The translations under genes and the position numbers were made by a program. From Simmondsia chinensis (lineage: Eukaryota > Streptophyta > Magnoliopsida > Caryophyllales > Simmondsiaceae), in assembly GCA_018398585.1 (NCBI GenBank), contig JAGTTD010000001.1:17625750-17689749 (forward strand): 64,000 nucleotides of DNA, given 5' to 3'. Within the stretch, counting starts at the first letter, position 1; each line of letters starts with the position of its first letter. The notes beneath the pieces were generated by a model. That model was not told where the DNA came from, searched no databases, and was given only the letters and a program-made list of their open reading frames with translations. Shown here piece by piece: positions 11,302-23,739 of the stretch.

Positions 11302-11675
11302 CTCTCATATTAAAAAATAAAAAATAAAAAAAAAGAGAGAGAAAAAAGAAGAAGAAAGTTTTGTGAATAATTTTTAGGATTGGGCATATTTGAGTAATCT
11401 TGTTGTGAGTGGTATGATTTTTGTCAACAATTCGATTTGAATGTCTTAAGATTCGAAAGAACGGATAAACTTAATTTGCTTAGCCAACTTTTGAATTCAT
11501 TAACCTAGGTGATTGACAGATTTTTCCTTGGAAAGACTGTTTTGCCTTTAGAACTTTAAACTTTGAGCCTCGGTCATTCTTTTTTAATAAGAGTATATTC
11601 GCTTTGCATTGTGGTAGAATTCTTAAAAAATATGAGATCCAATGCTTTAATGTTTATCCTTGCTCGAGGACGAGC

Positions 11676-11698
11676 AAGATTTAAGTTTGGGGGTATTT
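11676..11698 (+). other. Polypurine tract region of E1
   Basis: CGAGCAAGATTTAAGTTTGGGGGT precedes the TG at 11699, as in plant Tat/Athila elements, where a GAGGACGAGCAA-type sequence and AAGTTTGGGGG mark the start of the 3' LTR. Confidence 0.65.
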
Positions 11699-11895
11699 TG
11701 ATAATTCCAATTTAGTATATATTTATTCATATCAATTAGGTTCATTTTATTACTATTTTACATCAAATTTTTATCACTTTTAATCGCCTTTGCTCTTTTT
11801 TTGCTCCTATTGCTATTTCGTTGCAAAAAATACTCATTCTATGCTAAATTTTGCTAGATTTTATCATCAACATCAATAAATGAATGCAAGATGTA

Positions 11896-12412
11896 TGTTA
11901 TGATTCAGGCTAGACTTGAGTAATAACATAGGGTTTTTATGAATTTATACTTGAAAAGGAGATCAAATGAAACAATCAATTGAATTTAGAAGAGAATTGA
12001 GGACTAAAGATGATATTTAAGAAGGATAAGATGAGATGAAGATGAGAAGTAGGGATTGAGATGAGAATCAAGAGAATTGAGAGAGAAACTTGGGAGAACT
12101 TGAGAGAACAAGAAGGAAATCAGATCATTATCATTCACATATTTTCCACTTACAAAGCAAGCCCTTCTACTTATCATATCCTAAGATAATGGTGGTTAAC
12201 TCAATGTGCAATGAACTTGGACATATGCAGCCACTAACCTACAGCAGCAAATCTAACTAGCAGCCCACCAACATTGACCAAAAGACATTAATAGCTCGAT
12301 CATAGCAACTAAACAGCTAATACATGACTTATTCATGACTTATCTCACTTGTACTACTAGAATATTATCTAAGACCCAATACTACTAAGCATATCCTATT
12401 ACAATCATGACA
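11896..12412 (-). repeat. 3' LTR of the gag-only element
   Basis: It starts TGTTATGATT and ends TCATGACA on the plus strand and matches 14343-14872 over its length with scattered differences and small indels. Confidence 0.8.
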
Positions 12413-13887
12413 ATACTCCCCCCTTGGGAGATTCTTGCCCACAAGAATGGGATAGAGATATCAACGAAGCACAAAAATCGATGCTTGAACCACGTCTGCC
12501 AAGATTGTTTCCACTGACAGACCCGCACTTTAGGTATAAACCGCGTCCTACAGCTTCAAACTCTCTGCCCTCTTCCATGCCTAGATCATCATACTCTAAG
12601 CCATCCTCACGATTTCCTTCAATTTCAACTCTCGACACAGCCATTAGATGTTGAGGGTTGCACTTGTGGCCGACGTTGTATTTTCGATTACACTTAAAAC
12701 AAAGATTCTGAACCTTCTTCTCTTCCATACTCAATGTCAGTGAGTTCTCAGGCACAACTTGTGGCAAAGGAGCTACTGCCGCCTTCATTGACCATCTTTA
12801 GGCATAGCTAAAATGGTCGACTCAAACAACCTCGCCTTTGCATAAGCTTTGGACAATGTAGGGGGGTTGAGCGCCTTGACAAGATTCTTTATCTTGGGCT
12901 TAAGCCCACTGATGAAGATCAAAACATAGAAGGCCTCTCTTGCATCTGGAGTAATGGTCATCATTCATGCTTTTAAATCCTTTACACTGCTAACTTGAGA
13001 TATCTTGTTGAACTTGTCCATGAACTCCCCCAAGTCCTTGTCCCCATACCGGTCACAAAATTCCTCCACAAACACTTGCCACGTAAGAGTAGGATTCCCC
13101 AGAATTAGGCTATAAAATCACTCTTCATGATTCCCTTGTAAATGTACCGCGGCCAATTCAACTTTTTGCTCCTCGGAAATGGCATAGAACTTAAAGTATC
13201 GCTTGCACCTTCTTATCCATGATTGAGGATGCGTGCCATCAAAAGTATCGAGATCCACCTTAGGTTGTCTAAATCTTGCTCTTCTTACTTCAGCCATTGG
13301 AAAACCATGCACTTCTACCGGTCTTGAAAATGGAGGATCCAAGGGCCTAGCTTGACAAGGAACCATAGGTGCATTTCCATTTCCAACATTCACCACTTGC
13401 ACCGAAACTCCTGCTTGTTGCAATGCTCCCGGTAGAATTCCTGGTGAATGTCGTGTCTCTAGAGTAGATCATTCAGCTCCTTCAACTGCTGATCCAGCCT
13501 TTGCTCTACTTCTTGTTGTAGTAAGGAACTATCTTGCTCAAATTTATCTTGTTGTTCTTGCAGTCGTTGTCCAAATGCACGTAATAATTCTTGAATTTGC
13601 TATTGTGAATCTTGCATCTGCTGCTGTAAGTCTCCCACTTTCTGCAATGTTTGTTGATTCACTCTTGTCATATTCTCCAAAACTTCAACCATAGCTCCTT
13701 CCATGTTAACATCAGCATTGATTGGCTGTCCAGCAACTACCTCAGCATAAGTTGCAGATGTTGCCCCCGTGTTTTGTCCTGTGTTTATAGCCGTAGCAGG
13801 TGATCTTGTGGTCATGCCTCCAGCCATGCTAAATGTGTTTCTTCCAGCCAGAGCACTGTAATGAAGTAACAAGTGCCAAAAGAACAA
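12405..13887 (-). pseudogene. Gag of the gag-only element, broken
   Basis: The start is probably the internal Met at 13827 (MAGGMTTRS...TYAEVV), because this matches the Gag N-terminus of G1 (AGGVTTRS...TYADVV). A Gln-rich coiled coil follows (13600-13700). The capsid segment at 13118-13423 has VDLDTFDGTHPQSWIRRCKRYFKFY, and the end at 12405-12788 has a zinc knuckle CFKCNRKYNVGHKC. Three frames are needed to read it, so it is a pseudogene. Its likeness to G1 Gag suggests related families and possible cross-mobilisation; that is inference. Confidence 0.7.
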
Positions 13888-14342
13888 CCAAGGCTGACTG
13901 GAATTACTCCTAACCGAAATTAGTTCACAATCTCAAGCTCAATCGCAACTGATTGCAATCAAAGTCTACTAAGCTAATCGATCTTAATGTGTAACTTGAT
14001 CAAATCACAAACCAGCAGATAAACCTCAAACAACTGGATCGGATGAACTGAACTTGATCTGATCAGCTAAGCTAACACAGCAAAGAACTAAAGCTTGTTC
14101 TCACTCCACTTCATTCAGCTCGATCTTACTGTTATTACAAATAACGAACACTAAATCTTATATCACTGCACCATTGATCAGTACCATTGTGACAGAAGAA
14201 ATCAGAACCATGAGCCTAATGTTAATGAAGCAACTCAGTCCAGCATTGACAATGCAGCACAATTGATCAACTCTTCTTCTCTTTTTTTTTCACAATTTCT
14301 TGATCAAGTACTTGATTATCAAATCAAGGCTCTAATACTAAT

Positions 14343-14872
14343 TGTTATGATTAAAGCTAGACTTGAATCATAACCTAGGGGTTTTATGAATTTATACTTG
14401 AAAAGGAGATCAAATGAGACAATCAATTGAATTCAGAAGAGAATTGAGGACTAAAGATGATATTTAAGAAGGATAAGATGAGATCAAGATGAGATATCAA
14501 AATGATAAGTAGAGATTTAGATGAGAATCAAGAGAATTGAGAGAGAAACTGGGAGAACTTAGGAGAACAATAAGGAAATCAGATCATTATCATTTACATA
14601 TTTTTCAACTTACAAAGCAAGCCCTTCTACTTATAATATCCTAAGCTGATGGCGGTTAACTCAATGCGTAGTGAACTTGGACATATGTAGCCACCGACCT
14701 ACACCAGCAAATATCACCAGCAGCCCACCAACATTGACCAAAAGACATTAACAGCTTGACCATAGCAACTAAATAGCTGATAGATTACTTATTCATGACT
14801 TATCTCACTTATACTACTACAATATTATCTAAGACCCCATACTACTAAGCATATCCTATTAAAATCATGACA
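14343..14872 (-). repeat. 5' LTR of the gag-only element
   Basis: It is 530 bp. The minus-strand primer binding site occupies about 14326-14342. Confidence 0.8.
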
Positions 14873-16107
14873 ATACATCAAACAAAAGAAAAAAATGGGG
14901 AAAAACACAACATTTCACACGGTTAAGCAAGAACAACAAGTTCATGCACAATTCATTTCATCTTGTAAAAATGGGTGGCAAAATGAACAAATCAAGTGCA
15001 AAGATGGATTAAAAAAATACATTAACATGTCCAAGATGATGTCAAGAGTGAATTTGGGCAGTGTAAAGCTGAAAAAACTGAAGAATTCATCAACAAAACA
15101 ATAACTTGCATTCATGGGCGGCAATGGGTGGCAAATCTGGCAAATGAGAATAAAACTAGAGTAATTTTTTATTTCAAGTATTCCAAACCTCAAAAACTAT
15201 AAATAGGGAGGTTGTGGAAGTGTTTTATCATTCAATCCCGCAAAAACCAAAGAGAAAGTAGAGAAAAGAATAGGAAAACCGAGAGGAAGAAGAAGGAAGG
15301 AAGGAAAGAAAGTTTGGTTTGTAATTTTGCATTTTTAAGTTCTTTATATCATTTTCTTCTTTAAAGTTCATGAATTTGTCCTAGTTTTGCTTTATATTAT
15401 GTCTATCATGAACTAATTTTGTCTTTCCAAGGCCACGATGTAGCCTAAGTTGTAATATATGCTCTTTTCTAATTCAACGTATCTAATGTTTTGTTTATTG
15501 TGCTGTTTGAGTGTTTATCATTGTTTTTCATGAGTTTTGAATGCTTGATCTTCATTAAAAGCCTATAATAATTCAAATGAGTTTGATAGGAGATTTATGA
15601 TGAATGCTAAAGTGATAAACACCACAAATTGAGTGAATACTAGAGATAGATTAAAGCGATTTGTGTGATCTTAAGTGAAAACCATAGATTTTCAAAACTC
15701 TTTTCTTATTTAAATTCATTCAAGAGATTGATGAGTTTATATGTCAAAGAGTATGCTAAGTGTTTCTCAAGAGAGAATATTTAGTGAATTAGGGTTTTTG
15801 ACCACTAACACATAATAACGACTTGAACATCAAGAATAGAAAGGCTTGTTGATACTACTAGGTGAAGTTGGAGGCCTTGAACTTATTTAAATTAGAAAAC
15901 TTACAAAAAATCAGTAACCTAATTTAGTCTTTTTTATTTTATTTGTTACATATTCAAAATTTAAATTTTCAGACTTTCAAATAGTGTTAAAACTACTAAT
16001 TTCGGTACTCAGCCAACAAGCAATCCTCGTGGGAACGATACTCTACTCACTCTTTATTACTTTATACGACTTAGTGCACTTGCTAAGCAAACACCAAGTT
16101 AGCATCA

Positions 16108-16419
16108 ATTAGGGCTTTAACGGCCAAGGCTTGCCCCTTGATTACGTTGGTCCTAATCCAGTGACCTAAATATGGTTTACTCCCCCTTAATCTTGTCAAA
16201 CCCAAACTCATTTGAGTTATTATAAGTCAACGGTTCCAGGCTTAAGAACCTGATTGACTCAGGCTTGTAAGTGGACTGATGAGCTCTTGGGTTTGTCTCC
16301 ACCCCAACTCCTAACTTTTAAGTGTAAGAGAAAAGGTATACGTGGGCCCTACTTCGTCACTATAACTGCCACTTGAGTTAGGTCCACTTGAGTTAGGTCC
16401 ATATTCTTTATTGAATTCA
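16108..16419 (+). repeat. 5' LTR fragment of E2
   Basis: The match to 34551-34848 is clear by eye, for example AAACTCATTTGAGTTATTATAAGTCAA shared in its core. It begins abruptly where E1 ends, so E1 seems to have inserted in or replaced the rest. Confidence 0.6.
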
Positions 16420-16572
16420 CTAAGTCTTCCAATTTTGAGAGCAAAGCTTTGCAGAGTGAACACATGGAATTGTTTTGAAACCCATCAAATTATCCTAAAT
16501 CAACACGAGGACTAGAGGAAGCCTTTAATAGATTGCTTCAAGAGCCTTAAGATTACATTAAGGAGAAAAAAA

Positions 16573-17650
16573 ATGAAAATGAGAGCTCATAGATTCCATC
16601 TAGATAATGAAGTTGCAGAGTTATATAAAAGGGATACCAGTGGAGTCCTTGTCAGGTGCTTTGACTTGGACGAAACTATGCTAGTGATGGTAGGAGCCCA
16701 TGAGGGTATCTGTGGATCCCATCTAGTTGGAAATAAAGTGCATTGGCTCCTTAAACATTCTAGCTATTACTGCCCATCAATGATGGATGATTGCATAAAA
16801 TACGCCAAGGGGTGCAGAGTATGCCAAACACATGGACATGTATAGAGTCTCTACAGCTGAGATGCATGCTATTGTCAAACTGTAGCCCTTCAAAGGGTGG
16901 GAAATGGATGTCATAGGGGAAATCAACCCCTCTTCTTGAAAGAAACACTCTTACATCCTTGTGGCCATAGACTACTTCACAAAGTGTGTGGAAGCTAAAC
17001 CATATAGGAATATCAATCATCAAGATGTGATTGATTTTATTAAAGAATACATCCTATTGGGTTTGGTATCTTGAGATTAAAACTGTGGACCATGCTAGAG
17101 TGTTCAATGGGGCTAAGGTTAAGGAGTTCACCAAGAGTTTCAACATAGAAATCTTGAATTCAACTCCTAACTACGAGCAAGCCCACGACCAAGTAGAGTC
17201 AACAAGCAATATTCTGAAGGCTAATATTGAAAAGCTGATTGAAGACAATCCTAGGAAGTGGCATGGATGGCTAATGGATGCTCTTGAGGCTTATAGAATA
17301 TCCAGACATGACCCAACTAGGACAACTCCCTTCCATTTGACGTATGGCCATGATGTTGCGCTCCCAATGGAAGTAACAGCTTAATCTATTAAGTTGGCCC
17401 ATCAAGAAAAGTTTTCTGAATTTGAGTATGAGCAGGCTATGGTGGACAAACTACTAATGAGCAGGCTATAGTGGACAAACTACTAACTTAGACCAAGTTA
17501 GGCTTGACGCCCTTCATAAGTTAGAGAAACAAAAGAAGAGGGTGGCCAAAGCGTACAAAAAGAGTTCAAACCCAGGTCTTTTGACTTAGGGGATATAGTT
17601 TGGAAAATGGTTTTACCCATTGGCCATGGTCCCAAACTAGGGCCTATTTA
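16573..17650 (+). pseudogene. E2 integrase remnant (Tat type)
   Basis: The frame at 16573-16845 has a Tat-like zinc-binding module: HEGICGSH, then CPSMMDDCIKYAKGCRVCQTHG. The catalytic core continues with stops (GWEMDVIGEINP..., HSYILVAIDYFTKCVEA near 16900-17000) and reaches 17031-17384 with NSTPNYEQAHDQVESTSN, DNPRKWHGWLMDALEAYR and TTPFHLTYGHDVALPMEV. A C-terminal GPKLGP...IEVFGGN can be traced to about 17675, where element Z starts. In-frame stops and shifts make it non-functional. Confidence 0.75.
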
Positions 17651-17677
17651 GAGTCATTGAGGTATTTGGAGGCAATG

Positions 17678-18061
17678 TGTTAAGCTTCAAAATCAATCTT
17701 GAAGTTAACCTAGTGGAAGAAGAGATTGAGATGAGATAATAAGTGAAGGGAGATGAGAATTTAGAGAAGAGTTAGATGAGAGAGAGAATTTTATATCAAA
17801 AGATATTTTTGTACTTGATTGAATGAGGATTACACTTAGAACAAGACTACTTATACTCAATCAAGATACATTGTATCAAACTAACTCGAACAGATTGAAC
17901 TTGCTAGCCTAAACCTCTAACCGACTTAACTAACCTCAATTAAATCCTGGCGCCAAAAGCCTTACAAACTTATTTCAAGAATTACAACAATTCGCAACAT
18001 TATTACAATCATAGAAGCTAACAATCAACCTAACATCAAGTAAGACATGTGATTCATAACA
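17678..18061 (-). repeat. 3' LTR of Z
   Basis: The left end TGTTAAGC lies directly against E2 integrase sequence. The right end CATAACA is followed by ATCCCCTTCCCT, the minus-strand polypurine tract. Layout and wording are close to the G1 LTR. There is no second copy in the window to confirm the left edge. Confidence 0.6.
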
Positions 18062-18120
18062 ATCCCCTTCCCTAAAACATTCCTGTCTTAAGAATGAAAG
18101 GCAGGGAATTGGCTTCTCAA

Positions 18121-18543
18121 GAATGGCAATTCCTCCCACGAAGCATTCTTCTTGTCCAGATTACTCCACTGCACCAGCACCTCATGGACTGATCTGACTT
18201 CAGCCTTCTGTAACCGAGAATCCAAGATGACAATAGGATTCAGCAGCAAAGCTCCATATGAACTAATTGCTGGTCACTGAACTGAACTTCCTTGGCCTTT
18301 TTCACCTGTTTCTTAAAAAGAGACACATGAAACATCGGGTGAATGTAAGAGTTAGGAGGCAATTCTAACTTGTAAGAAAATTTCTCAATCTTCTCAATGA
18401 TCTTGTATGGCCCAAAGTATCTAGCGCACAGCATGATATTCCTCCTAACAGCCACTGAAGTTTGTTTATAGAGCTGTAGTTTCAGATATACCATGCCTCC
18501 AATCTCATAAGCTTTGTCCACACGCTTCTTATCTGCATAATAC
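18121..18543 (-). pseudogene. Z integrase C-terminus and chromodomain remnant
   Basis: The minus frame gives YADKKRVDKAYEIG, VYLKLQLYKQTS, ARYFGPYKIIEKI and PPNSYIHPMFHVSLFKK, the usual end of gypsy integrase. Near 18130-18200 VHEVLVQWSNL...ASWEE is a chromodomain end. The codons upstream of YADKK are found at 27076, beyond the C1 insertion. Confidence 0.75.
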
Positions 18544-20770
18544 TGTTGGGAAAAGATATGAATTTTGTTAGAAAAATAAACTCTGATGCCAACTATTGGG
18601 TTCACAGTTCTCAACTATGGTCACAACAATAGGCATCTATTAGAGCACTTAGTATAGGAGACTCTTCTCTCTACCTAAGCCCCGGGTCGGAGAATCACGC
18701 CTCGTGACACCTCACGTGCGAGAGTTCCGGGGAATAGGTTTATCTCTATAAACCCTTTGCCCTAATACCGATTGTTGGGACGAATTTTAAAAATTCTCCC
18801 TAGTTTTATAAAGTTAACGCAGCGGAACAGGTTTAGAATTCAGAACTCTAAACCTAGGGTCGATTTAAAATTCTTAATTTTGAATCTACTAACTTAAATT
18901 CATAATTTAAATGAATAGATCTAAATTCTTAATTGAGATATATAGGCCTTTTTACTCTAATACATTCAAAACAATACATAAACTTAAACAGGTATAATAA
19001 CGAATATTGTAAATAAATAGAAAAGGGAAACTAAAAGAAGAAGGAAAGAAGAACATACCGAAAATTACTCCAACTATAAAGAATACCAAAAAAAATGAGA
19101 CCCCCTGATCTTCTACGCAATGACCTTGAACTGCCCGAAGAGTGGGCTCCGAAAAATATTAAACTGAGGAAAGAAAATTTTCAACAGAAATTTTTCTCTC
19201 CAATTAGGTCTCTGAAACAATTCCAGAAACCCAAAATAATTTGTTTTTAAGACTGAATCCCAAACCTTGGCATCAGCACCTCTATTTATTGGAGTACACC
19301 GGAACAAAAAAATCTAATTTTTTTTATGTGGGATTTGCAGTTAACAAGCAAAACGCATCGTTTTGTTTAAAAGGCAGCTCAAAACGCTGCGTTTAGAAAC
19401 AGTACAAACTGCCCCATTTTTAAATAACGTGTGCCACGTGTCAAGGCCTGATTGCCAAGTACCGTGGCAAGCGGATCCTCCTACTGGTTGGCCCGTCAGC
19501 GAAGTTACGGATCTTGAGGGCTGTGCAGTTTTTTGTATTTTTTTTTTTATTTTGCTTTGTTTTTCACATGTAAAAATTCATCCTATGAATCTTAATTTTT
19601 CAAAATTATTTTATTTTATAATTTTTAATTTTTATTCATCTCATGAATAATGTTTGGCAAAATTGGCTTTACCCATCTTATGAATAAATAATTCATCTCA
19701 TGAATTTTTTAATATTTTTTCGATGGCAATAAATATAGAGGCTTGCATAGGGACCTTAGGGACAATCTAAATCTAGCTTCAAATGGGTAAATTGATCATC
19801 TCATGAAATAATTTAATTACCATTTAATGAGACTTAATTCCATTAAATAAATCTCACTACACTCAAGACTTAAATTATTTATTTGATACCTCCCTAATAG
19901 ATTGTATTGGTGACAACAACCCCTCCACTAGATGTCCATGACAAAGAATAAATATAACCACTACCATTATCCTTCTCACAGCTTCTCCATTAGTTACCGA
20001 CTCGCCCTTCATTGAATAATTCATTTATACTTGAACATATTCACAGTATAAATTCCAAATGTCAAACACTTGGAATACTTTGATCAAAGTTTCCGAACTA
20101 TTCAAATATTTGCGAATCCACTAAGGGGACACCTGTATCTCATAAGAGAGTGTGGATTCCCTATTGAATACCTGATCCTTGTCACACTTCACGCCAATGT
20201 GCAGTGTATGTGGGATTTTAGTCATTCGTTTAGACCTTACTTATAGTACACCAAAGTAACTAACGCTCCATGCACAAGTCCAGAATACCCTCAGGATTTA
20301 GAGTCGTCGTTCAAACAGTACAACATGAATCACTCATCTCTGATAGTAGTCTAGAAATAAGTAATCCACATGGTCCAACTCAATGTGTCAATCTTATTAA
20401 ACACACTAACCTAACACTTTTGGATCTCCATCCACATGACCAAGACAAGTCATCTAAAGTCTCACGTTATAGTCTTAACATACAAGTGGTCCAAACTTGT
20501 CTTTGAATACGAGCCTTTCAAACAACAATCCATGCCATTTGTTCCAAGTGTATCTGTGGCTTGGTCTTATAAACCACTTAGAACAAACATGTAAATTGTA
20601 GTCTGAGGACTACACCCATTTCACGGATGTTTCCCAAAAGAAAAATCACATGCAGTATAAATGCTCACTTATACAAATTTGACTAGAAAACGACTGGGAC
20701 TTCAATCTTATTTATTAATTAAAATAATATATGTAGAATAAATCTTGATTTTAGGACACTGTTCCTAACA
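18544..20770 (-). repeat. 3' LTR of C1
   Basis: It is 2227 bp, TGTTGGG to CCTAACA on the plus strand. A TATA-like AATAAATAGAGG lies on the minus strand near 19280-19292. A full-length relative is the solo LTR at 31115-33323. Confidence 0.85.
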
Positions 20771-23150
20771 ATCTCCCACTTGTCCTAAATCCAATTTATG
20801 ACAAAGTCCATACTCACCGCTTTTAAGTTTATCCCAAAGGTCTACTGAGCCTAACCCTTAGTGTGCTAAATCACTCTATTGTGAAGTCAGCAATACAATA
20901 CTGCTTGACATTCCTCTCACTAATGGCTCCCACTCCAAGGGTCAAGACATGCTTAGAAGTCGAACGTCTATCATTTTAATCTGACTAGAAGTCTTAAAAC
21001 AATATATCCAACTGGAACCAGCTCGTCACTTTAAAAGACCAGTATAGGATCTCTAGTTCTTCTTAAGTACTAGAGAGAACGCTTCATAGCCACCTAGTGC
21101 ATCAGACCCGAGTTAGACTGACACCTGCTTACTATACCATAGCATAGCAAATATCTGGTCTCGTGCACAGCATGGCATACATGAGGCTCCCACTGCTAAA
21201 GCATATGAAATATTCCTCAATTGCTCCTTCTCTTGAGGTGTCCTAGAACACTACTCAAAAGAGAGAGGGACACCATGCTATACCTTGAAAATGTCTTGTC
21301 AATATAAGTGGCTGGAGAGAGATCCAACATCCTACTCTCATGACCTTGCAGAAGCTTAATCCTAAGAGTAGAGTTGGCTTCTCCTATGTCCTTCATATCA
21401 AGCTATCTTGACAACAAAACCTTTACAACTAATGACACCCTACAACATTCTCAATGAGTAGTATATCGTAGACATATAACACTAAGAAAGTCACTACTTT
21501 CTCTTAATGTCATTTGTACACCATGGTTCGAGCAACCGATTACACAAAACTAGAAGGATTGATTGGTTCATTGTGGCTAAAAGGATCAGATTCAATGCCA
21601 CAGTCAACCACTAAGGCTCCCGCTATGAACCTGTTAGGTGTCCTGACAATCCTCCCACCACACCTAAGCTCCCATGTACCTGGAACATTCTCGTTCCTAT
21701 TAGTAGGTGCATCTAATGCATCTACTATGTCTTGAGTTGTGTCTAGCTGTTTAGAATTAGTATCATTTTCCTTTTATACTATTTTGTTTTTATTTTTGTA
21801 GCTTACTTACAAAATCCTTCTCTAAGTGTTTTGCATTGTATTAGAAAAAGACTTTTTTTTTAATTAAAAGAACTATGGAAAAAGACCATCCTTGTTCTTT
21901 TTATTTGCAACACCATCCTGCTATGGGGTACCCAGAGCAGAAAGCTGAGATCTTATCTCATTTGCAATTGGGAAATCTAGAAATTCACCCAAAAAATATT
22001 CACTACCTCGATCTGATAGAAGGTGACTTACTTGTTTACCTAATAGCTTTTAAAATTCAACTTTATACTCTTAGAATTTCTCCAAAAATGTCCACCTTAT
22101 GTCTCATCAGGTAAACATATCCATGCCTTCAATAATCATCACTAAATGTGGTTAAGTACCCATACCCACCTCTTGCCTGAACATACATTGGTCCACATAC
22201 ATCTATGTGAACCAGCTCAAGCAAGCCACCAACCCTGTTGCCTTTACTCCTAAAGACAGACTTAGTTATCTTTCTTTCTATGCAAGATTTATAGACTGGT
22301 AATAACCTCAAGTCCAAAGCCTCTATCGGTCCATCTTTTACCAGTCTTTGGATCATGTTCGAATTAATGTGACCTAAACGTTGGTGCCTTGTGTAGGCAG
22401 TATCACTTTCAGGGTGTTTTCTTTTGGAAGATTGAACAACTAAACTTATGTTAGATTCATTTAAACAATTATTAGGGTTTTGACAAGGAAATAACATGAA
22501 TAAATAATTTATTCATGTACATGTGCAAATAAACAATTTATTTCTCGTATTAAAATTTTTATTTTCAAAATCAATTGAATAACAATTATCCATTGACCCA
22601 AATAAAGAAAACAAATTCATGCACAGAGTAGCTACAAATAAACAATCTTTTAAAACAAAAACTCTAGCACTAAGACTAAGCTAACATCTCCTACACTTAA
22701 GACCACTATTATGGTACTATCCCTGCCCATCAGGTACAACACTTATCGTGTAGCCTTTAGCCTAGCCTGAGCTCCTGTAAAATATTACAGATATGGTCAA
22801 TTGAATCTGAGTCCACCCACCAGGAAACTGGTGGACTCCCAACTGCGCATGACTCAACTAAGTGAGATATCAACATATCTCCACCAAATGGCTCAGCAGT
22901 CCTTTTAGGAAGAGTAGCTATGTACTTAGTGTAGTTTCTTCTCCAATGGCCTAGTTTTCTTGCAAAAGAAATACTATTCTTTTGCTGACTTCCTTATGGA
23001 TTTGGTTGCTACAATAGCAACCTTTCCCTTTTCTTTCTTTCTAGTCAGTCCCTTGTGAGTAATCAAGTCTAACTTATTTTTCAAGGCAAAGTAATTTTGT
23101 TCAGTGAGTACATTATGTATTCGAAAACAAGTGAAGTTCGCCAGCCATAT
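20771..23150 (-). pseudogene. C1 pol and gag remnants
   Basis: From the left, a degenerate RT/RNase H segment (minus, 21130-21350) reads with stops as TYIDKTFSRYSM..., then VGSLMYAML.TRPDICYA-like sequence typical of copia. The frame at 22129-22497 holds the clearest part: HQRLGHINSNMIQRLV, C-X2-C-like pairs and LLELVHIDVCGPMYVQARGGYGY...TFSDDY, which is Gag-pre-integrase plus the start of the integrase core. Near 22920-23000 a zinc-knuckle-like CKKTGHWRRNY-type segment can be traced. Large parts of integrase and RT are lost. Confidence 0.65.
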
Positions 23151-23739
23151 CTAAATCAAAGATACTGTAAACGTAAACATATGTTTAATTGTCTAACAAG
23201 AGTCATGTATAATGTAGGGATATATATTCTTTAAATTTAGCATACACAATAAGTCAGATATCCACCAAACTATACTATCATGCATACAATGATGACCCAA
23301 ACACACCACACCTTAATCCCCGACAGCGGGGTCGCACGAAGCTAGTTCAGGTGAGAATTATTCTCAATTAACCTGTTTTCTTGTCACTCTTACTAAACAT
23401 GATTAACTCACCACTTTACCTTAGTCTCTAACATGACACAACAGAGCTCATTGGGGAGACTAATGCACCATGCTAGTCAAATGTAAACCATTACCTAAAC
23501 TTCCATTCAAATACACGAAACACTCCACGGCAACGTGGTCGCATTGCTTCTGTGCATTTTGGTTTATCCCAATAGAAGTCTGACCTTGGAATCCGCAAAC
23601 CGACATCCTCCGCAGGGAGGTCTATCGATCTACTATACTGCTAGACTAGTAATGGAGACCATGAGGTTATAACAATTGAAACCTTGCTCCCACTTGATTT
23701 TTATAACCAGTGATTTTTAATTAACTTGCATTTTCAACC

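Larger units (their letters stand above)
11896..14872 (-). mobile_element. Gag-only non-autonomous Ty3/gypsy element (TR-GAG type)
   Basis: LTRs at 11896-12412 (517 bp) and 14343-14872 (530 bp) bound a 1.9-kb interior. A minus-strand primer binding site (AATTAGTATTAGAGCC) and a polypurine tract (AAGGGGGGAG, about 12416-12426) are present. The interior codes only for Gag: the polypurine tract follows soon after the zinc knuckle, and no protease, RT or integrase is present. The flanking 5-mers ATGTA and ATACA are at best an imperfect duplication. Confidence 0.8.
1..16107 (+). mobile_element. E1: Tat/Athila-like Ty3/gypsy LTR retrotransposon, short internal region, carrying nested insertions
   Basis: Positions 1-697 match 15388-16107 and are the two ends of one LTR family. 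The 3' LTR (11699-16107) is about 1.43 kb once the nested 11896-14872 element is removed. A tRNA-Asp-type primer binding site follows the 5' LTR, and a purine tract with the motif TTTAAGTTTGGGGGT precedes the 3' LTR, as in plant Tat/Athila elements. Without the LINE and gypsy insertions the internal part is only about 3.2 kb. It keeps a Gag C-terminal remnant and no pol, so this is a large non-autonomous derivative. The true 5' end lies left of the window. Confidence 0.8.
11699..16107 (+). repeat. 3' LTR of E1, split by a nested element
   Basis: The LTR runs 11699-11895 and resumes at 14873-16107, giving about 1.43 kb. Its last 720 bases match the window start. The end at 16107 is set by loss of similarity after GCATCA. 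Confidence 0.75.

Noticed and set aside
20270..20506. 78-codon frame seen again at 26580-26783 and, reversed, at 31379-31606
   Set aside because: It recurs because all three lie in copies of the same copia LTR. LTRs are not coding here, and the frame is not conserved in length.
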